In this document: in pieces, positions 52,660 through 62,044 of the stretch
Numbering within the stretch: position 1 is the first letter of the stretch
Layout of the letters: each line of letters opens with the position of its first letter
NCBI GenBank assembly: GCA_036245525.1
Contig: BTPG01000003.1
Coordinates: 140,065,485 to 140,129,484, forward strand
DNA: 64,000 nucleotides
Source of the DNA: Semisulcospira habei
Taxonomy: Eukaryota > Mollusca > Gastropoda > Semisulcospiridae
Direction of reading: 5' to 3'
Made by a program: the position numbers and the translations under genes
The notes under the pieces: generated by a model
The model's database searches: none
What the model was told of the DNA's origin: nothing
Seen by the model: only the letters and a program-made list of their open reading frames with translations

Positions 52660-53150
52660 GAGTTATTGGTAGCAAGGGTTTGCTACACGGACCCTGTAGG
52701 CCTGAGGGAGGTCAAAGGAACCATTTACACCGAGGGCCTGAGGGGTACAATGGTTCCTTTGACCTCCCAAAGGCCTACAAGGGTCCGTGCAGCAAGCCCC
52801 TGCTACCAATAATGTATTTGTTTTTCATTCCTCCGCTGTTTTCGTTAAAAAAAAAAATCAAAAAGAAATCTTCTGCCCTGGATCACGCCAGACATGACTG
52901 ACGTCAAAGAAATATACATTTATACATAATAGACTTATGACGTAATTAAAAATATTTCATGACTTTGCCATCCCCAGTAGTGTGCTTGTTGTTTCGAACA
53001 ACATTAAGTAACTGTTTACTTTAGAACGTTTTGGTGATCTTTTATAGAACAAAACTTGCATCCAAGATGCGTCACAAAGAGGGCTACAAGAATACCGTCA
53101 TTTTTTTGCTACAAGGGTTTTTGTAGCTCGGTCACGTGGTACAGTTTGCG
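52660..53150 (+). mobile_element. family H element, copy 1
   Basis: Left part is a hairpin (GGTCAAAGGAACCATTTACA against CAATGGTTCCTTTGACCTCC, with GGCCTGAGG...CAAAGGCC outside). The rest contains GATCACGCCAGACATGACTG, GTTTCGAACAACA, GAACGTTTTGGTGATCTTTTA and GTCACGTGGTACAGTTTGCG. The same array occurs in reverse at 63325-63805. Confidence 0.88.
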
Positions 53151-53195
53151 GTAAAGAGATTGGTCGTGTAACTTAGGAATGAAAACAACAACGAC

Positions 53196-53408
53196 TTAAC
53201 CCATATCATACTGAGGCTAAAAGCTTTAAATTTGTATACTGCCATATGCAAGCCACATTATAGTACTTACAGATAAGGATATAGACCAATGGCTTTAGTT
53301 CAAGGGTGGTGCCAGAATAGCTTGGCGCCTAGAGGCGCCAAGCTATTCTGGCACTACCCTTGAACTATTTTAGTCAAACTTATTTCACACACTGGTGTAT
53401 TCCGAATT
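53196..53408. mobile_element. HP-A variant S hairpin element
   Basis: TTAACCCATATCATACTGAG on the left; the right side matches the 26.8-27.0 kb copy down to GGTGTATTCCGAATT and then breaks off. Confidence 0.9.
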
Positions 53409-53604
53409 CCACGCTTCTGTGCTACCCTGTGCATGACCGGCGACTGTATGCACAAAGGGGTTAATGGCTCATTTTGCAACCAGCACTCCTCGGCATAAAC
53501 ATATGATAGTAGTTTCACGAAGAATGTTCAACCCGCTAAATCGGTCTACGAAACAAATTGTGCGAAATGTTCTCGTCAAGTAGTGGACGTCTAGACATGT
53601 TAAT

Positions 53605-53745
53605 AATCTGTTTATTGCCGAGAAAGAAAAAAAAAACTGATCACGACCCCACAACAAAAAGCATAGCTCCTCATGAACCCCGCAGTTGCGGGGGCTCATG
53701 AGGATCTATACCTCTTGCTGACACCGCCTTGTATCCACGATCCTT
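53605..53745. mobile_element. HP-B element, left part of an interrupted copy
   Basis: TTGCCGAGAAAGAAAAAAAAA, then stem AAAGCATAGCTCCTCATGAA and TCATGAGGATCTATACCTCTTGC, then GACACCGCCTTGTATCCACG ATCCTT. The right body should continue TGACGGCTGGGGA. Instead an HP-A starts at TTAA, and CGGCAGGGA follows its far TTAA at 53958. Confidence 0.88.
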
Positions 53746-53958
53746 TAACCCATTCAGCCCTGACGTACTACAGCAGGAGATGGGTCGACCATGATAATTC
53801 AAGGGTAGTGCCAGATTAGCTTGGCGCCGATAGGCGCCAAGCTAATCTGGCATTACCCTTGAATTATCATGGTCGATCCATCTCCTGCAACAGGTGCATA
53901 GTCGTTCGATGACGCCTCCAAAATTTGGGAAATACCTACGTCGGACTGAATGAGTTAA
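53745..53958. mobile_element. HP-A hairpin element (full length) nested in HP-B
   Basis: TTAACCCATTCAGCCCTGAC and CGGACTGAATGAGTTAA bound it. Stem near perfect, apex GGCGCCGATAGGCGCC. Both flanks are halves of one HP-B element, with TTAA repeated on each side. Confidence 0.93.
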
Positions 53959-53984
53959 CGGCAGGGATAATCGGTTTATTGTCA

Positions 53985-54445
53985 GAGCTACAAACACTTT
54001 ACGTTTCGCTAAAATTACGTCAGTACACGTCGCTGGAGGTTCATGGACCCTGATGGCTGAAGGTTAGTGAATGGTTACCTCGGTGCCGGAAAAGTCGCGA
54101 GTCAGCTTGTACCGTTTGCGGATGTGCCCCTCCCATAGACCCACTCGATGAGTGCGCCACAAGTACACATCAATTCAAATCAGATGCTTCGCATCTGATT
54201 TGAATAGAAATGTACTTTTGGCGTACTCCCCGGGTGGATCTGTTTGGGGAGTACTCCCGCAATCGCCGGTTCGTTAAATGTCCGCCTGTTTTGTTGTTAT
54301 TGTTCATTCCGACACCAGCCGTCGCCCGAGACCGGAAGTGAAATGCGTTCAATATATCCTGAGGGCGATATATCCGAACACGCCGAATATATCAAATTTC
54401 GATTGACCCGGTGCTTCTGTTATATATATGGAGTTATCTAGATGA
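53985..54445. other. non-coding with short inverted repeat at 54165-54205
   Basis: TTCAAATCAGATGCTTCGCATCTGATTTGAA (54174-54204) is a perfect small palindrome. No gene recognised. Confidence 0.5.
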
Positions 54446-54593
54446 CTTTTAGTAGTCTAACATCTGTGCCTTGCAGGTGGAGAATATCAATGATTTTTTT
54501 GATTTTTTTTTAGATCCGAGACTTGGAAGGTTACTCTCAGCGGAACAATCTGATCGGAATTGACAGCGTGCGAAGATTGTGAACACTGAGGAC

Positions 54594-54596
<3 letters not shown>

Positions 54597-54649
<53 letters not shown>

Positions 54650-54652
54650 AGG
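54597..54652. repeat. (GA)n microsatellite
   Basis: GA array ending in GGGAGA units. Confidence 0.95.
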
Positions 54653-54659
54653 GCCGTAC

Positions 54660-55165
54660 TTCCAGTCGCTGACACAGAGTTGTTTCGGAAGACTTTTTCT
54701 CGAAAATCGATAAATACTCATTTTTAAACGGTACAGGTGGTCACTGACAGTATCATTTAAACTTTTGCTGTTGATGTATACAGGTCTACATAAAAAGCTA
54801 AGGTGAGGGGGGGGGGGGAGGGGAGGGGGAGGGAGTGGGGTAGAGATATTGATGACGCAAAGCACTCCAGAAATATATCAAATGCAACCTGCAGCAACAT
54901 TTTCGTTACACCGTATGCACCTGCGACGAAATTATGGCTGCCGGACACATCCAGACTGTTGTCTGAATAAACCGGAATCTTTGTGTGAATACGTTTACTT
55001 AAAATCTTTCGAAAACTGTCCAATGGATACCTTAACTTTTAATGCTCAACGTCCTTCATTACATATTTCACAGACTGCATGGGCATGGCCTAGAAACGCT
55101 TTCCCTAGCATCGGGATATACAACAGGACCTGTTTAGAGCGACCGTCTTTATGACAGATCACCTG
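54660..55165. other. non-coding, poly-G tract, no gene recognised
   Basis: G-rich tract at 54807-54840. The frame at 54849-55154 has no domain I recognise. Confidence 0.4.
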
Positions 55166-55168
55166 TTC

Positions 55169-55380
55169 TTAACCCATAGCCCCGAGTCCCTACAGCAAGA
55201 GATGGATTGACCATGATAATTCAAGGGTAGTGCCAGATTAGCTTGGCGCCTGAAGGCGCCAAGCTAATCTGGCACTACCCTTCAATTATCATTGTCAATT
55301 CATCCCCAGCAACTGGTACATAGTCCTTAGGCAACACCTCCAAAATTTGAGAAATGGGATCTTGGGGCTAAAAGGGTTAA
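55169..55380. mobile_element. HP-A hairpin element (full length)
   Basis: TTAACCCATAGCCCCGAGTC and GGGGCTAAAAGGGTTAA. Apex GGCGCCTGAAGGCGCC. Stem TAGTGCCAGATTAGCTTGGC and complement. Confidence 0.93.
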
Positions 55381-55449
55381 CTCTTAATCTCTCAGAACTA
55401 AATGACTTCCATTCCATAGAATGGAAGTCATTTAGTTCTGGGAGTTTAA
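55377..55449. mobile_element. HP-K hairpin, TTAA both ends
   Basis: TTAACTCTTAATCTCTCAGA and CTGGGAGTTTAA bound an almost perfect palindrome, AGAACTAAATGACTTCCATT and complement, with loop CCATAG. Shares its left TTAA with the HP-A just before. Confidence 0.9.
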
Positions 55450-55454
55450 GGCCC

Positions 55455-55625
55455 AAAGACCATCACTTACGTGACTGTAGCCACATAAATGATTGTTTTT
55501 AATGACAGGTGATACTTTTTGCCCTTCAAGACATCTCCTGACCGAGCACCGGTCTTTCAAGACCAGTTCTTTGCTTGCAAATAGGTTAGTTGCTTAAAAC
55601 ATGTTCTACTGCACCTCGATGTACA
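55455..55625 (+). repeat. family N repeat, copy 1
   Basis: CTGTAGCCACATAAATGATTG, AATGACAGGTGATAC and ATGTTCTACTGCA match 61385-61620 in the same orientation. Confidence 0.65.
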
Positions 55626-55629
55626 GTGT

Positions 55630-56020
55630 TTCACAGTTGAGTGGAGCAAAAGAAATCGATATTGTACATGAATAAAAATCATGGAAAAATCGTTTTACCA
55701 CCGAGACCTCCGCGCAAAATGAGCATCAGAGACCCTTAAAACTAACGATGTGGGAAAAATCCCATATTTCATCACAAATTGTTTCAGTAACGCGAACAGT
55801 TGAGCAGGAGTCTGTAAGTTGATAGTGGGCAGACTTCCCTGTGGTGCTAATTAATCACTTTACTGTCGCCCTGTGTTGCTCGGGGCTTCGTTTTTATCGC
55901 CAATTTACCGACGAAATCCCGTCTGAAAACTCGAATCAGCTCGCGAGAGTGAGACTATTAGAAATGGCGGACAATATGTGTCCGGAACTGCTGTTCTCTG
56001 TTCAGCCAATCCCCCGACCA
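55630..56020. other. non-coding, no gene recognised
   Basis: No recurring repeat seen. Confidence 0.4.
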
Positions 56021-56027
56021 GTATCCA

Positions 56028-56103
56028 TCTGCAAGAGACACAGATTTTCACGACCAGTTGCAGCTGGAAGGGGTCATGAAAATCTATGTCTCTTTCTTTA
56101 ATA
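56028..56103. mobile_element. HP-B hairpin
   Basis: TGCAAGAGACACAGATTTTCACGACC faces GGTCATGAAAATCTATGTCTCTTTC, tip CAGTTGCAGCTGG. Confidence 0.85.
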
Positions 56104-56156
56104 AACGTCCAGAACTGTTGGGGTCTATGAAGTCGGTTTTTCAAATACGCCTTCCA

Positions 56157-56236
56157 TCTGCAGGGGGCATATAAAATGTTTAGGATCCATGCAGTTGCAG
56201 GGTTAAGTAAAATTTATGTTTTCTTGCTGGCCAGTT
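56157..56236. mobile_element. HP-B hairpin, strongly diverged
   Basis: CTGCAGGGGGCATATAAAATG with AAAATTTATGTTTTCTTGC. Confidence 0.5.
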
Positions 56237-56456
56237 AAGTTATATGCCTTTTGCTTACCGAGATCGGCTCCGGCTGGTCTTTCTACTGATAGTTATTTTG
56301 GGTGAAATGTGCGACTTTTCGGCCGAAGGCCCTTTGTACTTAGCAGCGGTCCTGCTACTCCCTCTGTCAATTCTTTTCCCCAGCTAGTGCGAATTTCGGA
56401 TGCCCTTTGTGTCTGTCAGACAGCAAGCACCCCTCTCCGTTTATTTCTCTCTTTTT

Positions 56457-56600
56457 AAAACCTTTACTGCTGAGGAAAAAAATGAACACGACCCGACTGC
56501 AAAAGGCATCGATCCTCACGAACCCCGCAGTTGCGAGGTCTCATGAGGATCTGTGCCTCTTGCTGACACCACTTTGTGCCTACGTCCCTTGGGCGTCAGG
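56457..56600. mobile_element. HP-B element
   Basis: Left CCTTTACTGCTGAGGAAAAA, stem GCAAAAGGCATCGATCCTCA and TGAGGATCTGTGCCTCTTGC, right body GACACCACTTTGTGCC. The right terminus is lost. Confidence 0.85.
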
Positions 56601-56649
56601 TCGATGTGAGGCCCACAAGGCTTGTGGTGGCTGATGAGAGTGTAAATAT

Positions 56650-56795
56650 TTAACCCGTTCACTGCCGAGAAAAAGTGAACATGAGCCGACTGCAAGAGGC
56701 ATAGATCATCATGAGCCCCCGCAACTGCGGGGGCTCATGAGGATCTATGCCTCTTGTTGACATGACTTTGCATCCAAGTCCTTTGAATTAACTGC
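56650..56795. mobile_element. HP-B element, right body truncated
   Basis: TTAACCCGTTCACTGCCGAG on the left. Stem GCAAGAGGCATAGATCATCA with GGGGCTCATGAGGATCTATG. The right side stops near CAAGTCCTTTGAATTAA, so about 80 bp of body are missing. Confidence 0.9.
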
Positions 56796-56849
56796 AGCCT
56801 AGTCACCCTGATTATGTCGAGATTTATTGATCATAAAAGCTAAGAAGCA

Positions 56850-56905
56850 GTCCTGGTCAGGAGTAGTGCCTGATGCCAAACTAATCAGGCACTGCCCTAC
56901 GATCC
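56850..56905. mobile_element. HP-A core remnant
   Basis: AGTAGTGCCTGATGCCAAACTAATCAGGCACTGCCC (56863-56898): the GGCGCC apex region is deleted from the left arm. Confidence 0.7.
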
Positions 56906-56907
56906 AC

Positions 56908-56969
56908 ATTAGCTGTCCCCCTCGATTCGCTACCGCTGATAGCGAATCGAGGGAGGCAACCAGTGTGGC
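56908..56969. mobile_element. HP-F hairpin
   Basis: CCCTCGATTCGCTACCGCTG and TAGCGAATCGAGGGAGGCAA, outer ends CACATTAGCTG and CAACCAGTGTGG. Related to 12271-12333. It directly follows the HP-A remnant. Confidence 0.85.
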
Positions 56970-56974
56970 TCGAT

Positions 56975-57415
56975 CACTCTCTGGCGTAATGTTGAACTAG
57001 ACGTTATACGAGTATTGTCGTCCTTTGGTTCTGGAAGTGAAAGTTATACAGTAGAATGTGTTAGTGCTGGAATACTGAGTCGAGGAAAACCAAAAGCAAT
57101 GCAATATACATTTGTATGATGGTGTACAATTCTGTGCGTTACACCGACTTTCTTTCTCTGTAATGAGCGTGTTTTGTCAACCTGCCTCTCAGTTCGCTAT
57201 TTTATTTTAATTCATGTTATCTTATTTCGTTTCGTTTCTTTTTTTTATTCTAGTTTATTTTTTAAAGAAAGTTGAACGAAACTTAAAAGCAGCCAGGTCA
57301 GTAATGTGCGCAAGATCGATGGTTTAAGCAGACACACTATGTGACTTTTTTTCACTCTAAAACCCACCGACTTTTCTCACCGTAGAAATAAATGCAGTCA
57401 ATTTTCTATGCTTCT
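56975..57415. other. non-coding, T-rich, no gene recognised
   Basis: 57190-57260 is T-rich low complexity. Confidence 0.4.
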
Positions 57416-57417
57416 GT

Positions 57418-57484
57418 GTGTGCTGGTCTGTGATTTTGGACCTTACGGCTGAAAGCCGTAAGGTCCAAAGTCACAGACCAGCAG
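57418..57484. mobile_element. HP-E hairpin (best preserved)
   Basis: TGCTGGTCTGTGATTTTGGA pairs with TCCAAAGTCACAGACCAGCA, and CCTTACGGCT with AGCCGTAAGG. Loop of about 2 bases. Confidence 0.93.
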
Positions 57485-57489
57485 AAATG

Positions 57490-58330
57490 TCGTGCACTGT
57501 ACGAGTTCCGTCTTTGAGCCAAATCAAGACAACATTAGACTGCGATTTCGTTCAGCCATATCGGTCATTATCCGTCAGCCACGAGCAACAGCATTCTGGT
57601 TTGTGCCGCGTTTCACTGTCCAATCAGCATTCAAACTGTTGTTCCTTATCCGCTCTTGTTGCGCTGAGTACTCTTGTTCTGGCCGCTATTGCTTTTTTGT
57701 TCTGGTCATTCTTTTTGTTCTTCTCGCCCTTGTTTTCGTTGTTGTTGTATTTGTTCTTCTTGTTTTCGTTCTTCTTCAGTGCTCTTGTATCTTGAACAGT
57801 CTCAGAATAAGCTGGATGGGCAGGCGGGATTGCAAGTCACGTGAGCCTGATTACCACGTATAATATGTGACCACTCCTGACTTCACAGGAAAATTGATTG
57901 ATTGATTGTACATTGCTTAACGTCCCGACAGCAACAAGGCTTTCTCAGGACTTCACGTGCCTGCACTGCTTGTAAAAAAAAAACAACTAAACAGAACATT
58001 GAATGTATGTCGCCAACCGGTCAAATACGTTAAATAAACCTAACACATGGGGCCTAAATAAAGCTAAGACCATCTAGCAACACACATCCAATATCAAGAG
58101 CTACAGGCAGTGCAGACAGTAGGGAGAGTTTTAAAAAGGCAAATACAGGTGAATGGACAAAGGGTAGACAGAAACACATGCCCCAGAATAGAGAGAAAAA
58201 CCCACCCTGTGGTTCACAGGAAAAGCGAGATAATACGAGAACATGTCAACCTCAGCATTACGCTTTTTAGAATATCGCAAAATCAGCCCGGTTATAACGT
58301 GGTCAAGCTTGTGGCTCGGAAGTCGATGCC
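57490..58330. other. non-coding, no gene recognised
   Basis: 57700-57780 is T/C-rich and gives hydrophobic artefact frames. TTGATTGATTGATTG near 57894 is a short GATT array. Confidence 0.45.
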
Positions 58331-58331
58331 G

Positions 58332-58438
58332 AAAGAGCAAAAGTCTTCTGGCCAACGTCAGCCTTAACTGGCTCGCGCACAGATGTGCGCGGGCCAGCTA
58401 AGACCGACGTCGGCCTAAGGACTTTGTCTTTAGTGGGC
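58332..58438. mobile_element. HP-D hairpin element, diverged in one arm
   Basis: AAGAGCAAAAGTCTTCTGGC and AAGGACTTTGTCTTTAGTGGG ends; GCCAACGTCAGCCTTAACTGG faces CCAGCTAAGACCGACGTCGGC with GCTCGCGCACAGATGTGCGCGGGC at the tip (58372-58394). Confidence 0.88.
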
Positions 58439-58738
58439 GTTTTGCCTTCACAGGTATATGCAACCGAGTTTAGCACTAAAAGCACATTAAAGCGAACGCA
58501 AATAACGGGGTCCGACTTCACGTCTCGCCAGTTATCGCGATATATTGAGACTGACCTGTATCATCATTGTTGGACCGTTGACCTGTACCTGACTCCGTCT
58601 ACAGCAAAAAACAAATTAGGCTCTTCGGAAGTATGTGTTTCCGTTGAGTGTGGTTTCACCGACCCATCTGGCTTCTGCATTATCGTACCGGAAAATGCGT
58701 CATAACGTCTTGTTCCTGGTATGCACAATAATTGGGTT

Positions 58739-58801
58739 TGCTGGTCGTTAATTTTGGACCTTACGGCCACAGGCCGCATGGTCCAAAATCAAAGATCTGC
58801 A
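58739..58801. mobile_element. HP-E hairpin
   Basis: GCTGGTCGTTAATTTTGGACC with GGTCCAAAATCAAAGATCTGC; CTTACGGCC opposite GGCCGCATG. Confidence 0.85.
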
Positions 58802-58804
58802 CAC

Positions 58805-59085
58805 GAATCTAGAACGGGAGATCTAAAATCTGAAACTAACTGAAATCTGGTGGGCGCGCCAGGAGCACGACGCTAATAACGTACTAAGATACACGGTTAT
58901 AAAAAAAAGTTTCCATTTTGTGTACGCGGAGACTCCTGACCCACATCAGTTCCGATCTGAGTTTTACATTCTGTTATGAGATATCGATCTTTTGTGAATG
59001 TTTCCTTACACGAGCCACTTGTCGTTGGACATATTTTTTTTTAATGAGCTCCCACCCTTTTTCACTTCCCGTGCCAAGAAATGTA
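58805..59085. other. non-coding, no gene recognised
   Basis: Nothing recurring recognised. Confidence 0.4.
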
Positions 59086-59087
59086 CG

Positions 59088-59178
59088 TTAACCCATTTAG
59101 CCTCGACGGCCTACAGCAGGAGATGGGTTGATCATGATAATTCAAGTGTAGTGCCAGATTAGCTTAGCGCCTTCAGCA
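59088..59178. mobile_element. HP-A left half, truncated at the apex
   Basis: TTAACCCATTTAGCCTCGAC through the left arm TAGTGCCAGATTAGCTTAGC, ending at GCCTTCAG. No right arm follows. Confidence 0.85.
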
Positions 59179-59295
59179 CTGTACCCTATAGGCCTCCGTA
59201 CCATCAGAAGTCTTCCCATAGTTTCTTTCGATATCGTGCCAACAGGTCGGTTTATAATGAATACCTCTTGTCGTTTCAAGTCTGCCCAACATCCG

Positions 59296-59298
<3 letters not shown>

Positions 59299-59328
<30 letters not shown>
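59299..59328. repeat. (CT)n microsatellite
   Basis: Short CT array. Confidence 0.93.
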
Positions 59329-59331
<3 letters not shown>

Positions 59332-59382
59332 AACTTACTAACTTACTTACTCAGGTTGATCGCCACGTTTGACCTCTGTAAC

Positions 59383-59592
59383 CCCGTCATGACCAGTGGA
59401 CGCAGATTGCGTTCTTGAAATCAACGTGATTTGCAAGTCAATGATCGCCAGGTTTCAAAGAAACATGGATGCAAAGTTGGTTCAGCAAGAGGTATATATC
59501 CTGATGAGTCCCCGAAACTGCGGGGACTCTTCAGGATCTATGCCTCGTGCATTTGGGTCGTGGTCTGTTTCACGTTTCTCGGCCTTGATAGA
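59383..59592. mobile_element. HP-B hairpin element (near full length)
   Basis: CCCGTCATGACCAGTGGACG on the left. Stem GCAAGAGGTATATATCCTGATG faces CTTCAGGATCTATGCCTCGTGC, apex GTCCCCGAAACTGCGGGGAC. Right side GGTCGTGGTCTGTTTCACGTT. Confidence 0.87.
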
Positions 59593-59753
59593 GTCAAGCA
59601 CAAGGGAAAAACGTCATATACTTGAAAATATATATGCCTCTTGCAGTGTACTGAGCGTTATCACTGCAGTGACTGATGAGGATCATGGCTGACATTTGCG
59701 CGCTACTAGCAGGTGGATGGCGTTCAGTCGTTATTTCTTCAAATTCTGCGAGG

Positions 59754-59917
59754 GGAGCTGGGTAACTCAGTTGGTAAAGCGTTCGACTCTCGTCCGAAAG
59801 GTCGTGGGTTCGAACCCAGCTGGGGTCAAAATTTGTTCAGATCTCTTTTCGGTGCCCCATCTTTGAAATCACCTTTGTGGTGGACTAAAGACGTTAAGCC
59901 TTAAACGTTTAACGTTT
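59754..59917 (+). mobile_element. SINE-1, tRNA-derived, copy 3 (best preserved)
   Basis: AGCTGGGTAACTCAGTTGGT and AAAGCGTTCGACTC form the 5' half; GGTCGTGGGTTCGAACCCAG is an intact B box with a T-arm-like stem. Body GGGGTCAAAATTTGTTCAGA, CGGTGCCCCATCTTTGAAAT, ACCTTTGTGGTGGACTAAAG, then GCCTTAAACGTTTAACG. It could be called as a tRNA pseudogene by a scanner. Confidence 0.9.
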
Positions 59918-60059
59918 GTTTGGTTTTTTTTTCAAATTTTGCGAAGGAAAACCTACACGACAGAATCACCCGGGTCCTACTTTACAATAATGGCTTGGGG
60001 GCCGATCTCCGTTTTTCCGTTTCCTCGATCCAGTCACTCATCCGTCCTCCAGCATTTGA

Positions 60060-60125
60060 AGAAAGCATAGATTCGCACGTGCTCCTGCAGCCGCAGGAGC
60101 TCATGAGAATCTATGCCTTTTGCTG
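60060..60125. mobile_element. HP-B hairpin
   Basis: AAAGCATAGATTCGCACGTG faces CTCATGAGAATCTATGCCTTT, apex CTCCTGCAGCCGCAGGAG. Confidence 0.87.
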
Positions 60126-60230
60126 GCAGAAATTGACCCAATTTACATCCCCAGATTAAGTCAGTCATCGGAAATAAGTCTACGAGTAAATACCCCACGT
60201 TTATACCTTGTGTACATACAGTTTCGCAAC

Positions 60231-60306
60231 ATTTGCAAGGGGCATAAATTCACACGAGACCCTTCACCTGCAGGGCCACATGTGAATCAGTTCCTATTGT
60301 TAGCAG
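60231..60306. mobile_element. HP-B hairpin, diverged
   Basis: TGCAAGGGGCATAAATTCACACG faces CACATGTGAATCAGTTCC, apex CCCTTCACCTGCAGGG. Confidence 0.65.
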
Positions 60307-60418
60307 TGATCCACCTCATTTATATCCTCAGACTGAGTATTTCGCCGGAGTTCAAGTCTCCGAGTGAATGTTCTGTTCTTTTCCATCGTCTGGAAAAGCG
60401 AATCCATGTTTTCCTAAA

Positions 60419-60559
60419 GGCGATGCCCGATCGCATCGCCAACCCAATGCGCGAAAGGCCATCGGGCCGACGTCGGCCCGCTCACAGGGCGGGCCGACGT
60501 CAGCCGGCGTCGGCCTGATGGCCATTGCGCATTGGGTTGGCGATGCGATCGGGCATCGC
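60419..60559. mobile_element. HP-D hairpin whose palindrome includes flanking DNA
   Basis: Ends CCCAATGCGCGAAAGGCCAT and ATGGCCATTGCGCATTGGG. Outside these, CGATGCCCGATCGCATCGCCAA is exactly mirrored by TTGGCGATGCGATCGGGCATCG. Inner core GGGCCGACGTCGGCCCGC with a shortened middle. Confidence 0.93.
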
Positions 60560-60564
60560 AGTTA

Positions 60565-60800
60565 CCGCCCTTTTCTCCTTTCCGCTTCCGGCGTTCTGCG
60601 CTTGCTCATTGCGTTGTCTTTTTGTGCTGGCAGATTCTTGAACATTATTCCTGAAGATCGGGGTAATGTCCCTCGTACTGCGAATGCTGCGTTTCATTAA
60701 AACGGAATAGATGTTTGTTAGCCCTTGGTGGCTGTAGAGGATGACGAGAGGATCTCTTATCAGGCAAATTGACATCCGTGTACTTCAGCCGGAAATAAAC
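60565..60800. other. non-coding, no gene recognised
   Basis: Nothing recurring recognised. Confidence 0.4.
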
Positions 60801-60803
60801 CTC

Positions 60804-60884
60804 TTAACTCTTTCGAGACGTGCCGCATCCGGATTCGCGGCGTAAAGCCGCGAATCCGGATGCGACACGTCTCGAAAGTGTTAA
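60804..60884. mobile_element. HP-C hairpin element (full, 81 bp)
   Basis: TTAACTCTTTCGAGACGTGC pairs with ACACGTCTCGAAAGTGTTAA; CATCCGGATTCGCGGC with GCCGCGAATCCGGATG; loop GTAAA. TTAA at both ends. Confidence 0.95.
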
Positions 60885-60889
60885 CTGTA

Positions 60890-61112
60890 AGAAAATTGAA
60901 CAGCACCCAACTGCAGGAGGTATACATTCTCATGCCCCCCCCCCCCCCCCCCCCCCCCGCATTTTCGGGGACTCATGAAGATCTATGCCTCTGGCTGACC
61001 CTCACTCTGTGTCTATGTGCCTTTGGCGGCTGGGATCTTTGACGTTGAATTTAGAATGATCTATAAAAAAAAATATAAAAAAAAAACAGCGTCCGCTGGC
61101 AGTGAAGGGGTT
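60890..61112. mobile_element. HP-B element with poly-C expansion in the apex (inverted)
   Basis: GAACAGCACCCAACTGCAGG, stem GGAGGTATACATTCTCATG against ACTCATGAAGATCTATGCC. A 23-base C run at 60936-60958 replaces the usual GAGCCCCC loop. Right end CGTCCGCTGGCAGTGAAGGGGTTA. Confidence 0.9.
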
Positions 61113-61114
61113 AT

Positions 61115-61384
61115 AACAGTAATGTCAGTTCAGTGGGTCGATATTTTCTTCCTGTTGCCAACTGTGGACTAAAGCCTTGATTACTTCCTGCATCAATGGG
61201 ACGGCACAGATGTAAATCAGGCTTGTTTTTACATAACACGCCTTGCTCGAGAAATAATGTTTCACGATATACAATATATCATATTGTAGAGTTTTTTAGT
61301 CTCAGTGAACAGAGAAGTTCAACATTACAAATTTATATGCAACAAAACCCGTTTTGAGCAATCAGGCTTATAAGACATCAAATG
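61115..61384. other. non-coding, no gene recognised
   Basis: AT-rich, nothing recurring recognised. Confidence 0.4.
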
Positions 61385-61457
61385 TCATTAAAGACACCTA
61401 CAGCCACCTAAATGATGGTCTTTAATAACAGGTGACACCTTGATTTCTCCCTTCGCG

Positions 61458-61552
<95 letters not shown>

Positions 61553-61620
61553 AGCACGTCTCTTATAAGGCCACTGCTTTCTGCAAACTGGTGGTTGCTC
61601 ATAGGTTCTACTGTAATATT
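61385..61620 (+). repeat. family N repeat, copy 2, with CT/GA insertion
   Basis: ACCTACAGCCACCTAAATGATG, AATAACAGGTGACAC and GGTTCTACTGTAAT match 55455-55625. Array 61462-61551 is (CT)n followed directly by (GA)n. Confidence 0.65.
61462..61551. repeat. (CT)n-(GA)n self-complementary array
   Basis: About 17 CT units run without a spacer into about 27 GA units, so the array is its own inverted repeat. Confidence 0.97.
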
Positions 61621-61851
61621 GATATACTGCTTATCTCAACCCGAGGCCTGCATGTGTGATTGTTCTTGTCAGCCAGCAACAATGCCCTCAGAGCACCTTC
61701 AGCCTGCAAAGGCTCATGGTAGTCCGTTTCTCTAGAGGATGGGAGGCTTTGTCGTTGCACAGTACACTTGCAAGGCGACTGTATTACAGTAAATTTCGGT
61801 TATATGCATTAGGTGACAATGCGAAAAATTTGAAAAGACTGAAAACAGACC

Positions 61852-61912
61852 AGCAAGAGATATAAATTCTCATACGCAGGGGCTCATGATAAATTATGTC
61901 TCTTGCAGATGG
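61852..61912. mobile_element. HP-B hairpin, diverged
   Basis: CAGCAAGAGATATAAATTCTCAT faces CATGATAAATTATGTCTCTTGC. Confidence 0.75.
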
Positions 61913-62044
61913 GACAGACTGGATGAAAGGATGTTCTGTCTGAACCAAAAAGCTGAAATTCAGCTTTCTTGGATTTTGAACAAGCTGAATCAGCCTCCAG
62001 GACTGAAGACTATCACCCGTGGGTTCTAACAAATCGCCAGGAGG

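Noticed and set aside
57492..57863. Membrane-protein-like frames rich in Leu, Val and Phe
   Set aside because: They arise from T/C-rich low complexity, and two overlapping frames show the same hydrophobic bias.
59754..59830. A functional tRNA gene
   Set aside because: The B box is intact, but the sequence continues in a conserved body shared with two other copies and the 5' half does not form a convincing acceptor stem. It is a SINE head.
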